A stretch of 64,000 nt of DNA from Rhizorhabdus dicambivorans (GTDB lineage Bacteria > Pseudomonadota > Alphaproteobacteria > Sphingomonadales > Sphingomonadaceae), in NCBI RefSeq assembly GCF_002355275.1, contig NZ_CP023449.1, positions 2,272,001 through 2,336,000 on the forward strand, in the 5' to 3' direction. Below are positions 1-10,179 of this stretch, piece after piece. The position numbers and the translations under genes were made by a program. Below the pieces are notes generated by a model, which worked only from the letters and a program-made list of their open reading frames with translations, made no database searches and had not been told where the DNA came from. The stretch's first letter is position 1; each line of letters starts with the position of its first letter.

Positions 1-1536
1 TTCGATTCGGACGTGACCACCCGCATCGAGGATGAGCGTACCCAGCGGCTCGCGGTGACGCTCGTCGTGGCGCCGGGCGTCCTCTATACGCTTTCGTCGG
101 TCCAGCTTGCGGGGATCGACGAGGCCGGCGACAGCAGCGGCGAGTTGCGCCGCGCGCTCGGGATCGAGGAGGGCCAGCCCGCGAGCGCCGACCGGATCGA
201 GGCAGGCTTGATCGCGCTCAAGGCCGAGCTGGGACGCGAGGGCTTCGTCTTCGCCAAGGTCGGCGAGCCGAAATTGACCGTCGATCATGAGGAGCACAAC
301 GTCCAGCTCCTGCTCGATGTCGATCCCGGCCATGTCCAGCGGATCGGACGCGTCGTCATCGACGGCAAGCGGCTGTTCAGCGCCAAGCATCTTGGCCGTA
401 TCGCGCGCTTCCGGCCGGGCGACATCTATGACGCTGCCAAGATGGAGGATTTCCGCCGTGCGCTGATCCAGACCAGCCTTGTCTCGGCGGTGACGATCAA
501 GCCCGTTCCCACCGCCGATCCTGCCGTGGTGGACATCGCGGTGAAGCTGGAGCCGGCGCCGCCTCGCACCGTTTCCGGCGCGGTCGGCTATGGTACGGGC
601 GAGGGCTATCGGGTCGAGGCCAGCTGGCAGCACCGCAACCTTATCCGGCCAGAGGGCGCGGTGACCTTCCGCGGCGTGCTCGGTACCCAGGAACAGTCGC
701 TCGGCGCGGTCCTGCGGCGCAACAACTACAAGGCGCGCGACCGGGTGCTGACCGGGCAGGTGTCGGTCAGCCATCTCGACGAGAATGCCTATGAGGCGCG
801 CAAGATCACCCTGGCGGCGGGGCTGGAGCGGCAGACCAACATCATCTGGCAGAAGAAGTGGACATGGTCCTACGGCGTCGAACTGACTGCGTCGAAGGAG
901 GACGACACCGTGAAGGCGACGGGTGTGCCCCGGCGGCGCCAATATCTGACCGGGGCGCTGCCCTCCAGCCTGTCCTATGACGGATCGGACGACCTGCTGA
1001 ACCCGACCCGGGGCTACAGGCTGGCCGCCCGCGTCTCGCCCGAACTGTCGCTGCAGGGCAGTGCCTTCGGCTATGTGAAGGCGCAGATCGACGGCAGCAC
1101 CTATCTGCCGATCGGCGGGCGCACGGTGATCGCCGGACGGGCCCGGCTCGGCTCCATCATCGGCGCGGCGGCCGAGCGGATCGCGCCGACCCGCCGCTTC
1201 TATGCGGGCGGCGGCGGATCGGTGCGCGGCTATGGCTATCAGAAGATCGGACCGGTCGACATCAATGGCGATCCGGCGGGCGGCCGCAGCCTTGCGGAAT
1301 TCTCGATCGAGGCGCGGGTGCGCTTCGGCGATTTCGGGGTGGTGCCGTTCCTCGACGGCGGCAATCTCTATGCGGCGCGGCTGCCCACCTTCCGCAACAT
1401 GCGCTACGGCGCGGGCCTCGGCGTGCGCTATTACACCAGCTTCGGTCCGATCCGCGTCGATGTCGGCACCCCGCTGAACCGGCGCAGGGGCGACAGCCGG
1501 ATCGCGGTCTATGTTTCCCTGGGGCAGGCCTTCTGA
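1..1536 (+). CDS. tamA: TamA-like outer-membrane assembly protein (5' partial)
   Basis: Omp85-family outer-membrane barrel that works with TamB to insert or transport envelope material. The reading frame is open from the first base, so the N-terminus (signal peptide, first POTRA domain) lies outside the window; 511 codons are visible. The visible N-terminal part reads as POTRA-like repeats (up to about residue 185). The rest is a 16-strand-type barrel with the Omp85 lid motif GGSVRGYGY around nt 1213-1240, and the protein ends in YVSLGQAF with the C-terminal Phe typical of barrel proteins. Its stop codon overlaps the tamB start (TGATG), so the two are translationally coupled. BamA is the alternative, but a following tamB gene and weak POTRA content favour TamA. 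Confidence 0.88.
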   Translation, partial: FDSDVTTRIEDERTQRLAVTLVVAPGVLYTLSSVQLAGIDEAGDSSGELRRALGIEEGQPASADRIEAGLIALKAELGREGFVFAKVGEPKLTVDHEEHNVQLLLDVDPGHVQRIGRVVIDGKRLFSAKHLGRIARFRPGDIYDAAKMEDFRRALIQTSLVSAVTIKPVPTADPAVVDIAVKLEPAPPRTVSGAVGYGTGEGYRVEASWQHRNLIRPEGAVTFRGVLGTQEQSLGAVLRRNNYKARDRVLTGQVSVSHLDENAYEARKITLAAGLERQTNIIWQKKWTWSYGVELTASKEDDTVKATGVPRRRQYLTGALPSSLSYDGSDDLLNPTRGYRLAARVSPELSLQGSAFGYVKAQIDGSTYLPIGGRTVIAGRARLGSIIGAAAERIAPTRRFYAGGGGSVRGYGYQKIGPVDINGDPAGGRSLAEFSIEARVRFGDFGVVPFLDGGNLYAARLPTFRNMRYGAGLGVRYYTSFGPIRVDVGTPLNRRRGDSRIAVYVSLGQAF

Positions 1537-4500
1537 TGGCGATCGACCGCGCCGATGTGGAGGAGAGGGTCCATCGCTGGGGCGTGCGCAATCCGGTGCT
1601 GCGCATCGTCGCGATCGGGCTGTTGTCGATCCTGCTGTTGCTGTCTGTCGGCATCTGGATGCTCGACAGTGGCCCCGGCCACCGCCTGATCGTTGACCGC
1701 ATCGGCGCGCTGCGGCCAAGCTCCGGCCTGCGCATCCGCATCGGCCGGATCGACGGATCGATCTGGAGCCGCGCCACGCTGCGCGACCTTCGCCTTTACG
1801 ATACCAAGGGCCTGTTCCTGGAAGCGCCGGAGATCGAGCTCGACTGGCGGCCGGCGGCCTGGGTCGCCAACAAATTGTGGATCAGGAGCGCCGATACCGA
1901 ACTGCTGATCCTCCACCGGCTGCCGGCGCTCAAGCCCTCGCCGAAGAAGGGGCCGCTGCTGCCCGGCTTCGACATCCATGTCGGTCGCCTCCATATCGGG
2001 CGGCTGCGGCTGGAACCGCCGGTCAGCGGAAAGAGGCAGGCGGCGCGGGTCGACGCCAGCGCCGATATCCATGACGGCCGCGTGCTGCTCAAGCTCGACG
2101 CGTCATCCTCCGCGCGCGACCGGCTCGCCCTCCAGCTCGATTCCGAACCGGATCGCGACCGCTTCGATATCGATGCCAAGATGACCGGCCCGGCCGATGG
2201 CGTGATCGCAGGCGTCACCGGCTGGAAAAAGCCGGTCGATGGCGTGATCTCGGGTACCGGCCGATGGACGCGCTGGAAGGGCAGGGCGACGCTCGACGTC
2301 GGCGATACGAGGCTGGTCGAACTGGCGTTGACCGCCGATAGCGGCAAATATGCGCTGGACGGCTTCCTCGCGCCCACGAGTTTCCTGAAGGGCAAGCTGC
2401 AGCGGCTGTCGGCGCCCATCATCCGGATCGACGGCGCGGCGACCCTTGTCGACCGGCGGCTGGGCGGCACGCTGGCACTCCGGACCGAAGCGATCGAGAT
2501 TGCGACCGCGGGGACGCTCGATCTCGCCAACAGTGCATTCGAGGAGGTCATTGTCGATGCGCGGCTGCTCAGGCCGCCGGCCTTCTTCCCGAACATGACC
2601 GGGCGCAATATCCGGCTCCACGCCAGCTTCGACGGGCCGTTCGGTAGAGCCGACTATGGCTATGCGCTCACCGCGGATCACGTCGCCTTCGACCAGACGG
2701 GTTTCGACGTCGTCCGCGCCGAAGGGCGCGGCAAGCTGTCCGATCCGCCGGTCAAGCTGCCGGTGCGGCTGTCGGCGCGGCGGGTGACCGGGGTGGGCGA
2801 TGTCGCCGGCGGCATCCTCGGCAATCTCAAGGTCGACGGCGTGCTGCTCGTGACCGCACAGAAGGTGACGGGCAACAAGCTCAAGCTCAGTTCGGACAAG
2901 CTGAGCGGCGATCTGTCACTGAGCCTCGATCTCAGGACCGGGGCCTATGATGTCGCGTTGAGCGGAAAACTGCTGCGCTACTTCATTCCCGGTATCGGCA
3001 TCGTCGACGTCAATTCGGAGCTGAAGGTCGTGCCGGGTACCGCCGGCCGTGGCACGATGGTGGCGGGCCGTGGACGCGCCTGGGTACGGCGCTTCGACAA
3101 CGCCTTCCTCCGTTCGCTGGCGGGGGGCCTGCCGTCGATCGACACGCGGCTGCGGCGCGGGCCCGACGGCATCCTCCATTTCGACCGGCTCATCCTCACC
3201 GGGCCCGATGTCCGCATCGGCGGCACCGGCTATCGCCGCCGCGACGGGACCTTCTATTTCAAGGGCAGCGGCCATCAGGACCGCTATGGCCCGCTCCAGA
3301 TAACCCTCGACGGCAATATCAGCCGGCCCAGGATCGATTTGCTGCTAGCCAGCCCGCTCCCCGCGCTTGGCCTCTCCAATGTGACGGTGAAGCTCGATCC
3401 GACCGCGCAGGGCTTCGCCTACAGCGCCAGCGGCGGATCGCGGCTCGGCCCCTGGGGCAGCCGGGGCGCGATCCTGCTTCCCGCCGGCCAGCCCGCGACG
3501 ATCGCGGTCGAGGCGGTGGCGGTGAGCGGTGCCAGGGGCAGCGGCAGCCTGCGCTCCGATCCGGGCGGCTTCACAGGGCGTATCGATCTCGCCGACGGCA
3601 CGATCACCGGACCGATGCTGTTTTCGGTTGAGCGCGGCATGCAGAAGATCGAGGCGCATCTGCGCGCGCGCCGGGCGACGCTGGGCACCCCGCTCCCGGT
3701 CACGATCGGCCGGGGCCGGCTCGACGGGACGCTGCTGCTCGATCCTGCCGGGGTGGAGGCGAACGGCACCGTCGCGCTGTTCGGCACGACCATGAAGGGA
3801 GTGACCCTTGGGCGCGGCCGGGCGACGATCGCGCTCAAGGGCGGCAGCGGCTCGATCACCGCCAATCTGGCTGGGTCGCGCGGGCGCGGCTTCCAGCTCA
3901 CCACCGTCGCGCGGATAACCCCGGACAGCTATGTGTTGACCGCCGAGGGCGCGATCGACCGCCGCCCGATCCGCATCGAAACTCCGGCGGTGCTCACCCG
4001 TGATGGCGACAGCTGGCGGCTCGACCCGACCACCCTGGCCTTCGTGGGGGGCAGGGCGACGCTCGCCGGGCGCTTCGGTGGCGCTGCGAACGAGATCAAG
4101 GCCGGCGTGCAGTCGATGCCATTGTCGGTGCTGGACATCTTCTATCCGGAACTCGGCCTTTCGGGGATCGCGACCGGCGACGTCGATTACCGGCTCCAGC
4201 GGGGCGCCCGCATCCCGACGGGGCGCGCCAACCTGAAGATCAGGGGGCTGTCGCGCTCCGGGCTGGTGCTCACCTCGCGCCCCGCCGATGTCGCGCTTGC
4301 GGCGGTCCTGACGGACAATGTCGCGGCCGGCCGTGCGATCGTGTCGAGCGGCGGCAAGGTGATCGGGCGAGCCCAGGCGCGCATCGCCAACCTGCCCGCG
4401 TCCGGGGACCTGCCCGACCGGCTGCTCGCCGGCAACCTGTTCGCCCAGCTTCGCTACGGCGGCCCGGCCGATACGCTGTGGCGGCTGTTCGGGATCGAGA

Positions 4501-5714
4501 CCATCGACATCTCCGGACCGGTTTCGATCGGCGCCGACATCAGCGGGACCGGCGCCAACCCCATCATCCGGGGCTCGCTGCGCTCGACCCAGGCGCGGCT
4601 GGAGAGCGCGGTGACGGGCACGGTGATCAACAATATCGCCGCATCGGGCCGGTTCAACGGCTCGCGCCTCGTGATCGACAAGCTCAGCGGGCAGACGCGG
4701 GGCGGGGGAACGCTCAGCGGCCGTGCCGCCTTCGACTTCGCGGCCGAACAGGGGCTGGGCATGGATGTAGCCATCGATGCGCAGAACGCGCAGCTGCTCA
4801 GCCGCGACGATATCGGCGCCACCGTGACCGGCCCGCTGACGATCAAGTCGAACGGCAATGGCGGCACCATCGCCGGCGACGTGCGGTTGGCGCGGGGACG
4901 CTTCCAGCTTGGCCGGGCGGCAGCGGTGGCGGCGATCCCGCAGTTCGACACGGTCGAGTTGAACCGACCCGACGATGTCGATGAACCGCTCCGTCGCGCG
5001 CCCTGGCGGCTCGATATCAAGGTGGATTCGCGTAACCAGCTGATGGTGACGGGCCTTGGCCTCGACAGCGAATGGCGCGGCCGGCTGGACCTTGGTGGCA
5101 CGATCGAGAATCCGGCGATCACGGGCCGGGTCGATCTGGTGCGCGGAGGCTATGAATTCGCTGGCCGCCGCTTCGACCTCGATCGTGGCTCGATCCGTTT
5201 CCTTGGCGAGACACCGCCCGACCCGTTGCTCGACATCACCGCGAAGGCCAATCTCAACGGGGTCAGCGCGACGATCGCGGTGGGCGGGACGGGACTGCGG
5301 CCCGAAATCCACTTCACCAGCATTCCCGCACTGCCCGAGGACGAACTGCTGTCGCGTCTGCTGTTCGGGACCTCGATCACCAACCTCTCGGCCCCCGAAG
5401 CGCTCCAGCTCGCCGCGGCGGTCGGATCGCTGCGCGGAGGCGGCGGCGGGCTCAACCCGATCAACGCGGTGCGCCGCGCTGCCGGGCTCGATCGGCTGCG
5501 CATCCTGCCGGCGGACCCGACGATCGGCACCGGCACCTCGATCGCGGCAGGCAAATATATCGGCCGGCGAACCTATGTGGAGGTAATCAGCGACGGCCAG
5601 GGCTATTCGGCGACGCGGATCGAGTTTCAGATCACCCGCTGGCTGTCGCTGCTCTCCAGCATCTCGACGATCGGACGACAGAGCGCGAGCGTCAGGGTAT
5701 CGAAGGATTATTAG
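1536..5714 (+). CDS. tamB: Translocation and assembly module protein TamB (DUF490)
   Basis: Very long periplasm-spanning protein (1392 aa) that partners TamA; current views of the family include bulk lipid transport between inner and outer membranes. One N-terminal membrane anchor is visible at about residues 22-44 (LLSILLLLSVGIWML). A long beta-rich region follows with many GxxxGxG-like repeats, as in AsmA/TamB proteins, and the C-terminal 350 residues carry the DUF490 domain. The start ATG shares one base with the tamA stop codon. Length is in the normal range for alphaproteobacterial TamB. Identification rests on the anchor, the beta-repeat character and the operon with tamA. Confidence 0.9.
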   Translation: MAIDRADVEERVHRWGVRNPVLRIVAIGLLSILLLLSVGIWMLDSGPGHRLIVDRIGALRPSSGLRIRIGRIDGSIWSRATLRDLRLYDTKGLFLEAPEIELDWRPAAWVANKLWIRSADTELLILHRLPALKPSPKKGPLLPGFDIHVGRLHIGRLRLEPPVSGKRQAARVDASADIHDGRVLLKLDASSSARDRLALQLDSEPDRDRFDIDAKMTGPADGVIAGVTGWKKPVDGVISGTGRWTRWKGRATLDVGDTRLVELALTADSGKYALDGFLAPTSFLKGKLQRLSAPIIRIDGAATLVDRRLGGTLALRTEAIEIATAGTLDLANSAFEEVIVDARLLRPPAFFPNMTGRNIRLHASFDGPFGRADYGYALTADHVAFDQTGFDVVRAEGRGKLSDPPVKLPVRLSARRVTGVGDVAGGILGNLKVDGVLLVTAQKVTGNKLKLSSDKLSGDLSLSLDLRTGAYDVALSGKLLRYFIPGIGIVDVNSELKVVPGTAGRGTMVAGRGRAWVRRFDNAFLRSLAGGLPSIDTRLRRGPDGILHFDRLILTGPDVRIGGTGYRRRDGTFYFKGSGHQDRYGPLQITLDGNISRPRIDLLLASPLPALGLSNVTVKLDPTAQGFAYSASGGSRLGPWGSRGAILLPAGQPATIAVEAVAVSGARGSGSLRSDPGGFTGRIDLADGTITGPMLFSVERGMQKIEAHLRARRATLGTPLPVTIGRGRLDGTLLLDPAGVEANGTVALFGTTMKGVTLGRGRATIALKGGSGSITANLAGSRGRGFQLTTVARITPDSYVLTAEGAIDRRPIRIETPAVLTRDGDSWRLDPTTLAFVGGRATLAGRFGGAANEIKAGVQSMPLSVLDIFYPELGLSGIATGDVDYRLQRGARIPTGRANLKIRGLSRSGLVLTSRPADVALAAVLTDNVAAGRAIVSSGGKVIGRAQARIANLPASGDLPDRLLAGNLFAQLRYGGPADTLWRLFGIETIDISGPVSIGADISGTGANPIIRGSLRSTQARLESAVTGTVINNIAASGRFNGSRLVIDKLSGQTRGGGTLSGRAAFDFAAEQGLGMDVAIDAQNAQLLSRDDIGATVTGPLTIKSNGNGGTIAGDVRLARGRFQLGRAAAVAAIPQFDTVELNRPDDVDEPLRRAPWRLDIKVDSRNQLMVTGLGLDSEWRGRLDLGGTIENPAITGRVDLVRGGYEFAGRRFDLDRGSIRFLGETPPDPLLDITAKANLNGVSATIAVGGTGLRPEIHFTSIPALPEDELLSRLLFGTSITNLSAPEALQLAAAVGSLRGGGGGLNPINAVRRAAGLDRLRILPADPTIGTGTSIAAGKYIGRRTYVEVISDGQGYSATRIEFQITRWLSLLSSISTIGRQSASVRVSKDY

Positions 5715-5717
5715 ACC

Positions 5718-5740
5718 CGATCCGGTTCAGGACCGGATCG
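5718..5740. terminator. Inverted repeat between convergent tamB and receptor gene
   Basis: A perfect 9-bp stem (CGATCCGGT / ACCGGATCG) with a 5-nt loop starts 4 nt after the tamB stop codon. It also lies downstream of the convergent TonB-receptor gene. There is no long T-run on either side, so it is a plausible but weak bidirectional terminator. Confidence 0.5.
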
Positions 5741-5801
5741 ATTTCCTCAGTTTGCCGTGATTTCCGAGTCGTCAGTTGTTTTCACCCGACTGGAAACCAA
5801 T

Positions 5802-7889
5802 CTAGCCGAAGCTGTGCTTCACCTTGATCGACGGCAGCACATGCCGGTTGCGGTGGCGCAGTTCCTGCTGATTGGGGGCCGGGTTGGTCCGGTCTGGCGC
5901 GTAGAAGGTGCGAAGGCGGCTGATCCGGGCCTGGAGGATGTTGTCGACCGCTACGCTCAGCGTCGTCCGTGCGCTGGGCCGATATTCGGCGAAGATGTCC
6001 AGGGTCGGATGTTCGGAGAAGCGATCGGTTTCGTTACGCCGAAAGTTGGTGGCGTGGGTGACGCCCTCGACGTCGAGCCCCCAGGCGAACTTGCCGAGAT
6101 CCTGGCGGAAATTGGCTTCGTAAGCGAAGGCGCGGTTGTTCGAGAACGGGCGGCTGCGGAGCGTGTAGGGATCGACGACGCTGGTTCCCACATAGGAACC
6201 GTACAGCGTCAGCCGCCCGCCCTTGATGCCCAGGCCGCGCAGCGGCGCGTCGAGCTTGGCGCGCGCGATCCATTCCTTGCCGCTGCCGAGATTGCCCGGC
6301 GCGTCGAAACCCTCGGGGGTGGGGATACGATCCTGGACCTGGGAGATGCGGTTGTGGCCCAGTTCGAGCTTGATCAGCCCATCGCCCAGGATCGGGCGCT
6401 CGATCGTCGCCAGCAGTTCCCAGGCGCGCTGGGGCACCAGATTGGCGTTGCCGCCTTCCACCTGCTCGCTCGATAGGGTGACGCTGCTTATGAAATCCTC
6501 GAACTGCAGTTGGGCGACGGTACGGCTCAGCGACAGCTGCGCGTGCCAGCCGCCCTTGGGGCGCCAGTCGATGATCGTCTTGGGCTTGATGAAGCTCAGC
6601 GAGCGCTGCGCCTGCGCGTCGCCGCGCACGATCAGACGCGACGTCTCATAGTTCAGGCCGAGGTCGAGCCGCAGGCTTGAGCTCAGCGGCCGTCCGGCGT
6701 TGACGAAGGCTTCGGCGCGCTTCTCGCGGACCACCGCCTCATCGATCGGAAGCGGAATGCGGCTGCGCGTTCCATCCGGCGCGACGCTGAACACGCCGAC
6801 ATCGCTTTCCAGTCGGTTGAGCACGGCCTCTCCGCCGATCTCCACGGTCCAGCCGGCCAGATTGCTCCGGTTCCAGACGAGACGGGCCAGGCTCTCGGCC
6901 TTGCGATCGTCGAGGGTCTGTTCGGACCCGCCCAGGCTGGGCGCACCGATCGGACGTAGCAGCACCACGTCCCTGTTGTCGCGGGTCCGCCGCGTGATCA
7001 GGCCAATCAGCTTGATGCCGCCGCCAGCGAGGGGTCGGGTGACATCGCCGCCAATCTCGAAATCATGGCGGTGATTGCGCTGGAGCAGCCGGTCGTCTCG
7101 GGCCCCCGCGCCCACCGGAAACACATGGTTGGTTTGGGTCAGCGAGAAATCGAAGCGCGAATAGCGGCCGTTGACATGGGCGGTGCGGTTGGCACCGGCA
7201 TCATAAGCCCAGGAGGCCGAGGCGGTGGCGAAGGGGGCCGTGGTCTTGTTCACCTTCTCGCGCCGCTCGCGCAGCGCTCCGCCGGGCAGGGCGGTGATCA
7301 GGTCGATGCCCTCATCGGTGCTCTGTTCATTGGTAAGCGACACCGCCAGATTGAAAGTCGATGGGCCGCGCTTCAGTAGCGCCGATGCGCTGCCGGTCGG
7401 AAAGACATGGCCGGTAAACTCGCGCTGCGCGCTAGCTTCCAGCGTGCCGGCGATCCCGCCGCTGTCACTCAGGATCAGGTTGAGCACCTGCGCCTTGGCC
7501 GAATAGTCGGAACCGAAGCGGTCACCCGAGCTGACCTCGACCCGCAGCACCCGATTGGCCGGAATGCGCGACAGGATCACATCGATCGTATCGGACTTGG
7601 AGCTTGGCCGCTGGCCGTTGATCACGACATTACCCGCCGCCTGGGCGAAGCCGCGTATCTCCTCGTCGACCTCCTCCAGCACGAAGCCGGGGACGCGCTT
7701 GACAATCTCCAGCGCATTGGCGGGGGAGAAGGTGGTGAAGAAGGCGGCCGGATAGACCAGCTGACTCTGGGTTTCGGCGGTCTGGGCGATGGCTGGCGCC
7801 CCCGCCGAGGCGAGCATCCCCGCCATCGCGAGGAGCGGTAGCCTGATCCTTATTATTGTCCGTGGCACCGCACCGTTTCTACGGCACAT
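5802..7889 (-). CDS. TonB-dependent receptor
   Basis: Outer-membrane receptor for TonB-energised uptake, about 695 aa. A signal peptide (IRLPLLAMAGMLASAGAPAIAQ) precedes a plug domain at about residues 45-150 that includes NVVINGQRPSSKSDTIDVIL. The rest is a 22-strand-type barrel ending in IKVKHSFG. The ligand cannot be read from sequence. The gene lies 48 bp downstream of a secreted prolyl oligopeptidase on the same strand, which suggests a peptide or peptide-derived ligand (inference). The annotated ATG has no good ribosome-binding site; a GTG at 7868 (VPRTIIRIR) would give a more compact signal peptide and is an alternative start. Confidence 0.85.
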   Translation of the reverse strand: MCRRNGAVPRTIIRIRLPLLAMAGMLASAGAPAIAQTAETQSQLVYPAAFFTTFSPANALEIVKRVPGFVLEEVDEEIRGFAQAAGNVVINGQRPSSKSDTIDVILSRIPANRVLRVEVSSGDRFGSDYSAKAQVLNLILSDSGGIAGTLEASAQREFTGHVFPTGSASALLKRGPSTFNLAVSLTNEQSTDEGIDLITALPGGALRERREKVNKTTAPFATASASWAYDAGANRTAHVNGRYSRFDFSLTQTNHVFPVGAGARDDRLLQRNHRHDFEIGGDVTRPLAGGGIKLIGLITRRTRDNRDVVLLRPIGAPSLGGSEQTLDDRKAESLARLVWNRSNLAGWTVEIGGEAVLNRLESDVGVFSVAPDGTRSRIPLPIDEAVVREKRAEAFVNAGRPLSSSLRLDLGLNYETSRLIVRGDAQAQRSLSFIKPKTIIDWRPKGGWHAQLSLSRTVAQLQFEDFISSVTLSSEQVEGGNANLVPQRAWELLATIERPILGDGLIKLELGHNRISQVQDRIPTPEGFDAPGNLGSGKEWIARAKLDAPLRGLGIKGGRLTLYGSYVGTSVVDPYTLRSRPFSNNRAFAYEANFRQDLGKFAWGLDVEGVTHATNFRRNETDRFSEHPTLDIFAEYRPSARTTLSVAVDNILQARISRLRTFYAPDRTNPAPNQQELRHRNRHVLPSIKVKHSFG

Positions 7890-7937
7890 CCGACCGCGAC
7901 AGCAGGGCGTTGGTCGACGGCTCAGGTCGTTCGTCGA

Positions 7938-10097
7938 TCAGCGTCCGGAGGGCATCTCCAGGCCTGTCCACTTCGCCGCGAAGGCCCACATGTCGGCATA
8001 TTCCTCGATCAGCTTGTCGGTGGGCTTGCCCGATCCGTGGCCGGCGCGGGTCTCGATCCGGGCGAGGTGCGGCCGGTCGCCGATATCGGCGGCCTGAAGG
8101 GCGGCGACATATTTGAAGCTGTGGCCGGGCACCACCCGATCGTCGGTGTCGGCCGTGGTGGTCAGGATCGCCGGATAGCGCCGGCCGCTGTCGATGTTGT
8201 GGTAGGGCGAATAGGCGCGCAGCACGCGGAAATCGGCTTCCTTCGCCGGATAACCATAGTCGTCGACCCAATAGCGCCCGGCGGTGAAGCGGTCGAAGCG
8301 GAGCATGTCCATCACCCCCACCTGAGGCAGTGCGGCGGCGAACAGATCGGGCCGCTGGTTGACGACCGCGCCGATCAGCAGGCCGCCATTGGAGCGCCCC
8401 TGAATCGCCAACTTGTCGCTGGTCGTGATCCCCTGCGCGATCAGATATTCGCCGGCGGCGATGAAGTCATCGAACACATTCTGCTTGGCCGCGAGGCGCC
8501 CGCCATCGTGCCAGGCCTCGCCATATTCGCTGCCGCCCCGGATATTGGCGAGTGCATAGACGCCGCCCATCTCCATCCAGGCGAGGTTCGCGGGGTTGAA
8601 GCCCGGCCGCTGGGCGAGGTTGAAGCCCCCGTAGGCATAGAGCAGGGTCGGCGCGCCGCCGCGATGATCGAGGCCCTTCTTGTGGACCACGAACATCGGC
8701 ACGCGGGTGCCGTCCTTCGACGCGTAGAAGCGTTGCTCGACGACATAATCGCCGGGATCGAACGCCACCTTGGGCAGCGCGAAGGGCGTCACCTTTCCGC
8801 TGTCCGTATCGTAGCGATAGATCGAGTTCGGCAGATTGAAGCTGGCGAAGGAGAAGAAGGTCTCGGGATCGCCGGCCTCGCCCTCGAAGCCCTGCGCGGT
8901 GCCGATGCCGGGGAGGGGAACCTTGCCCCGTGCCGTGCCGTCCAGGCCGAAGCGGCGCACCTCGCTCTTGGCATCGACTAGATAGGCGACAAGGATCGAA
9001 TCTCCGACCATGGTGGCGCCGTCGATCATCGAGGTCGACTGGGGCACGATATCGCGCATCGTCGCCGCGGCTTTGGGCGGATCCGCCATGTCGAAGGCCA
9101 CCAGTTTCTGAAGCGGCGCATCCTTGTTGGTGATGAAGGTCAGCCGGTCGCCCTGCGATCCGACCGGCACCCAATTGTGGTCGAGCCCGCGTACCAGGAC
9201 GAAGGGCTTCGCGTCGGGCTTGCGCAGGTCGAGCAGCACCAGCTCATAGCGTTCGTCCGTGCCCTCGGACGACCGGATCACCAGCCAGCCGCCGTCGTCG
9301 CTGACGGTGGCATCATGGTTCAGCTTGGGGCGGTCGGGGGTGGCGTAGACCAGCCGGTCGGCGCTCTGCGGGGTGCCGATCCTGTGGAAATAGACCTGCT
9401 GGTTCTCGTTGAGCGCCTGATAGACCTCCCCCGCGCGCGGCTCGGAGAAGCGGGAGTAGAAGATGCCCGATCCGTCATGCGCCCAGGAAATGGCGGTGAA
9501 CTTGGCCCATTTGATCTCGTCTGGGAGCGGCTCACCCGTGGCGACATCGAGGATGCGGATCGTCCGCCAGTCGGTGCCGCCGTCCTGAACCGCATAGGCC
9601 AGCCGCTTGCCGTCCTTCGCGGGTACCCATTCGGCGAGCGCCGTCGCACCGTCCTTCGCCCAGAGATTGGGATCGATCAGCTGGCGCGGCGTGCCGTCCA
9701 GCCCTTTGCGCACGAACAGCACCGACTGATTCTGCAGGCCGCTGTTGCGCGTGTAGAAGTAATTCCCGCCCGCCTTTTCGGGGATGCCGAAGCGCTCATA
9801 ATTCCAGAGCTGCGACAGGCGCGCCTTGATCCCGGCGCGGCCGGGCAGGGTATCGAGATAGGTGTTGGTCGCTTCGTTCTGCGCGGTCACCCAGGCGCGC
9901 ACCCTGGGATCGACGCGGACGTCATTCTCCAGCCAGCGATAGGGGTCGGCGATCGTTTCGCCGAACTGCTGCTCGGCGACATCGGTCCGCTCGGTGGCGG
10001 GATAGGCGAGGGGGGCCGCCAGCGTGACAGTGGACGTGGCGACGCTCATGCCGAGGGCGAGGAGCATGGGGGAGCAGGCGAACAGGGGGCGCGGCAT
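7938..10097 (-). CDS. Secreted prolyl oligopeptidase (S9A family)
   Basis: Serine peptidase that cleaves short peptides after proline. The start ATG at 10097 was chosen because GGAGAGG lies 8 nt upstream and a signal peptide follows (RPLFACSPMLLALGMSVATS); an ATG at 10103 is the alternative. This gives 719 aa, the usual family size. The N-terminal half is the seven-bladed propeller and the C-terminal half an alpha/beta hydrolase. The triad is visible: Ser in GRSNGG (about residue 570), Asp in TDDRVVPG (about 652) and His in RAGHGSG (about 685). It is followed directly by a TonB receptor gene and probably co-transcribed, fitting extracytoplasmic processing of imported peptides. Confidence 0.9.
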   Translation of the reverse strand: MPRPLFACSPMLLALGMSVATSTVTLAAPLAYPATERTDVAEQQFGETIADPYRWLENDVRVDPRVRAWVTAQNEATNTYLDTLPGRAGIKARLSQLWNYERFGIPEKAGGNYFYTRNSGLQNQSVLFVRKGLDGTPRQLIDPNLWAKDGATALAEWVPAKDGKRLAYAVQDGGTDWRTIRILDVATGEPLPDEIKWAKFTAISWAHDGSGIFYSRFSEPRAGEVYQALNENQQVYFHRIGTPQSADRLVYATPDRPKLNHDATVSDDGGWLVIRSSEGTDERYELVLLDLRKPDAKPFVLVRGLDHNWVPVGSQGDRLTFITNKDAPLQKLVAFDMADPPKAAATMRDIVPQSTSMIDGATMVGDSILVAYLVDAKSEVRRFGLDGTARGKVPLPGIGTAQGFEGEAGDPETFFSFASFNLPNSIYRYDTDSGKVTPFALPKVAFDPGDYVVEQRFYASKDGTRVPMFVVHKKGLDHRGGAPTLLYAYGGFNLAQRPGFNPANLAWMEMGGVYALANIRGGSEYGEAWHDGGRLAAKQNVFDDFIAAGEYLIAQGITTSDKLAIQGRSNGGLLIGAVVNQRPDLFAAALPQVGVMDMLRFDRFTAGRYWVDDYGYPAKEADFRVLRAYSPYHNIDSGRRYPAILTTTADTDDRVVPGHSFKYVAALQAADIGDRPHLARIETRAGHGSGKPTDKLIEEYADMWAFAAKWTGLEMPSGR

Positions 10098-10179
10098 GGC
10101 CATATCCTCTCCGGAAACAAGGGTGATTCTCTCCAGCTTAGCGAATTTCCCGTCTGACGGAATCCGGGTGCTTGCCGGT

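Noticed and set aside
3345-5312. 655-codon open frame antisense to tamB
   Set aside because: Shadow of tamB; low-complexity Arg/Ala/Asp-rich translation.
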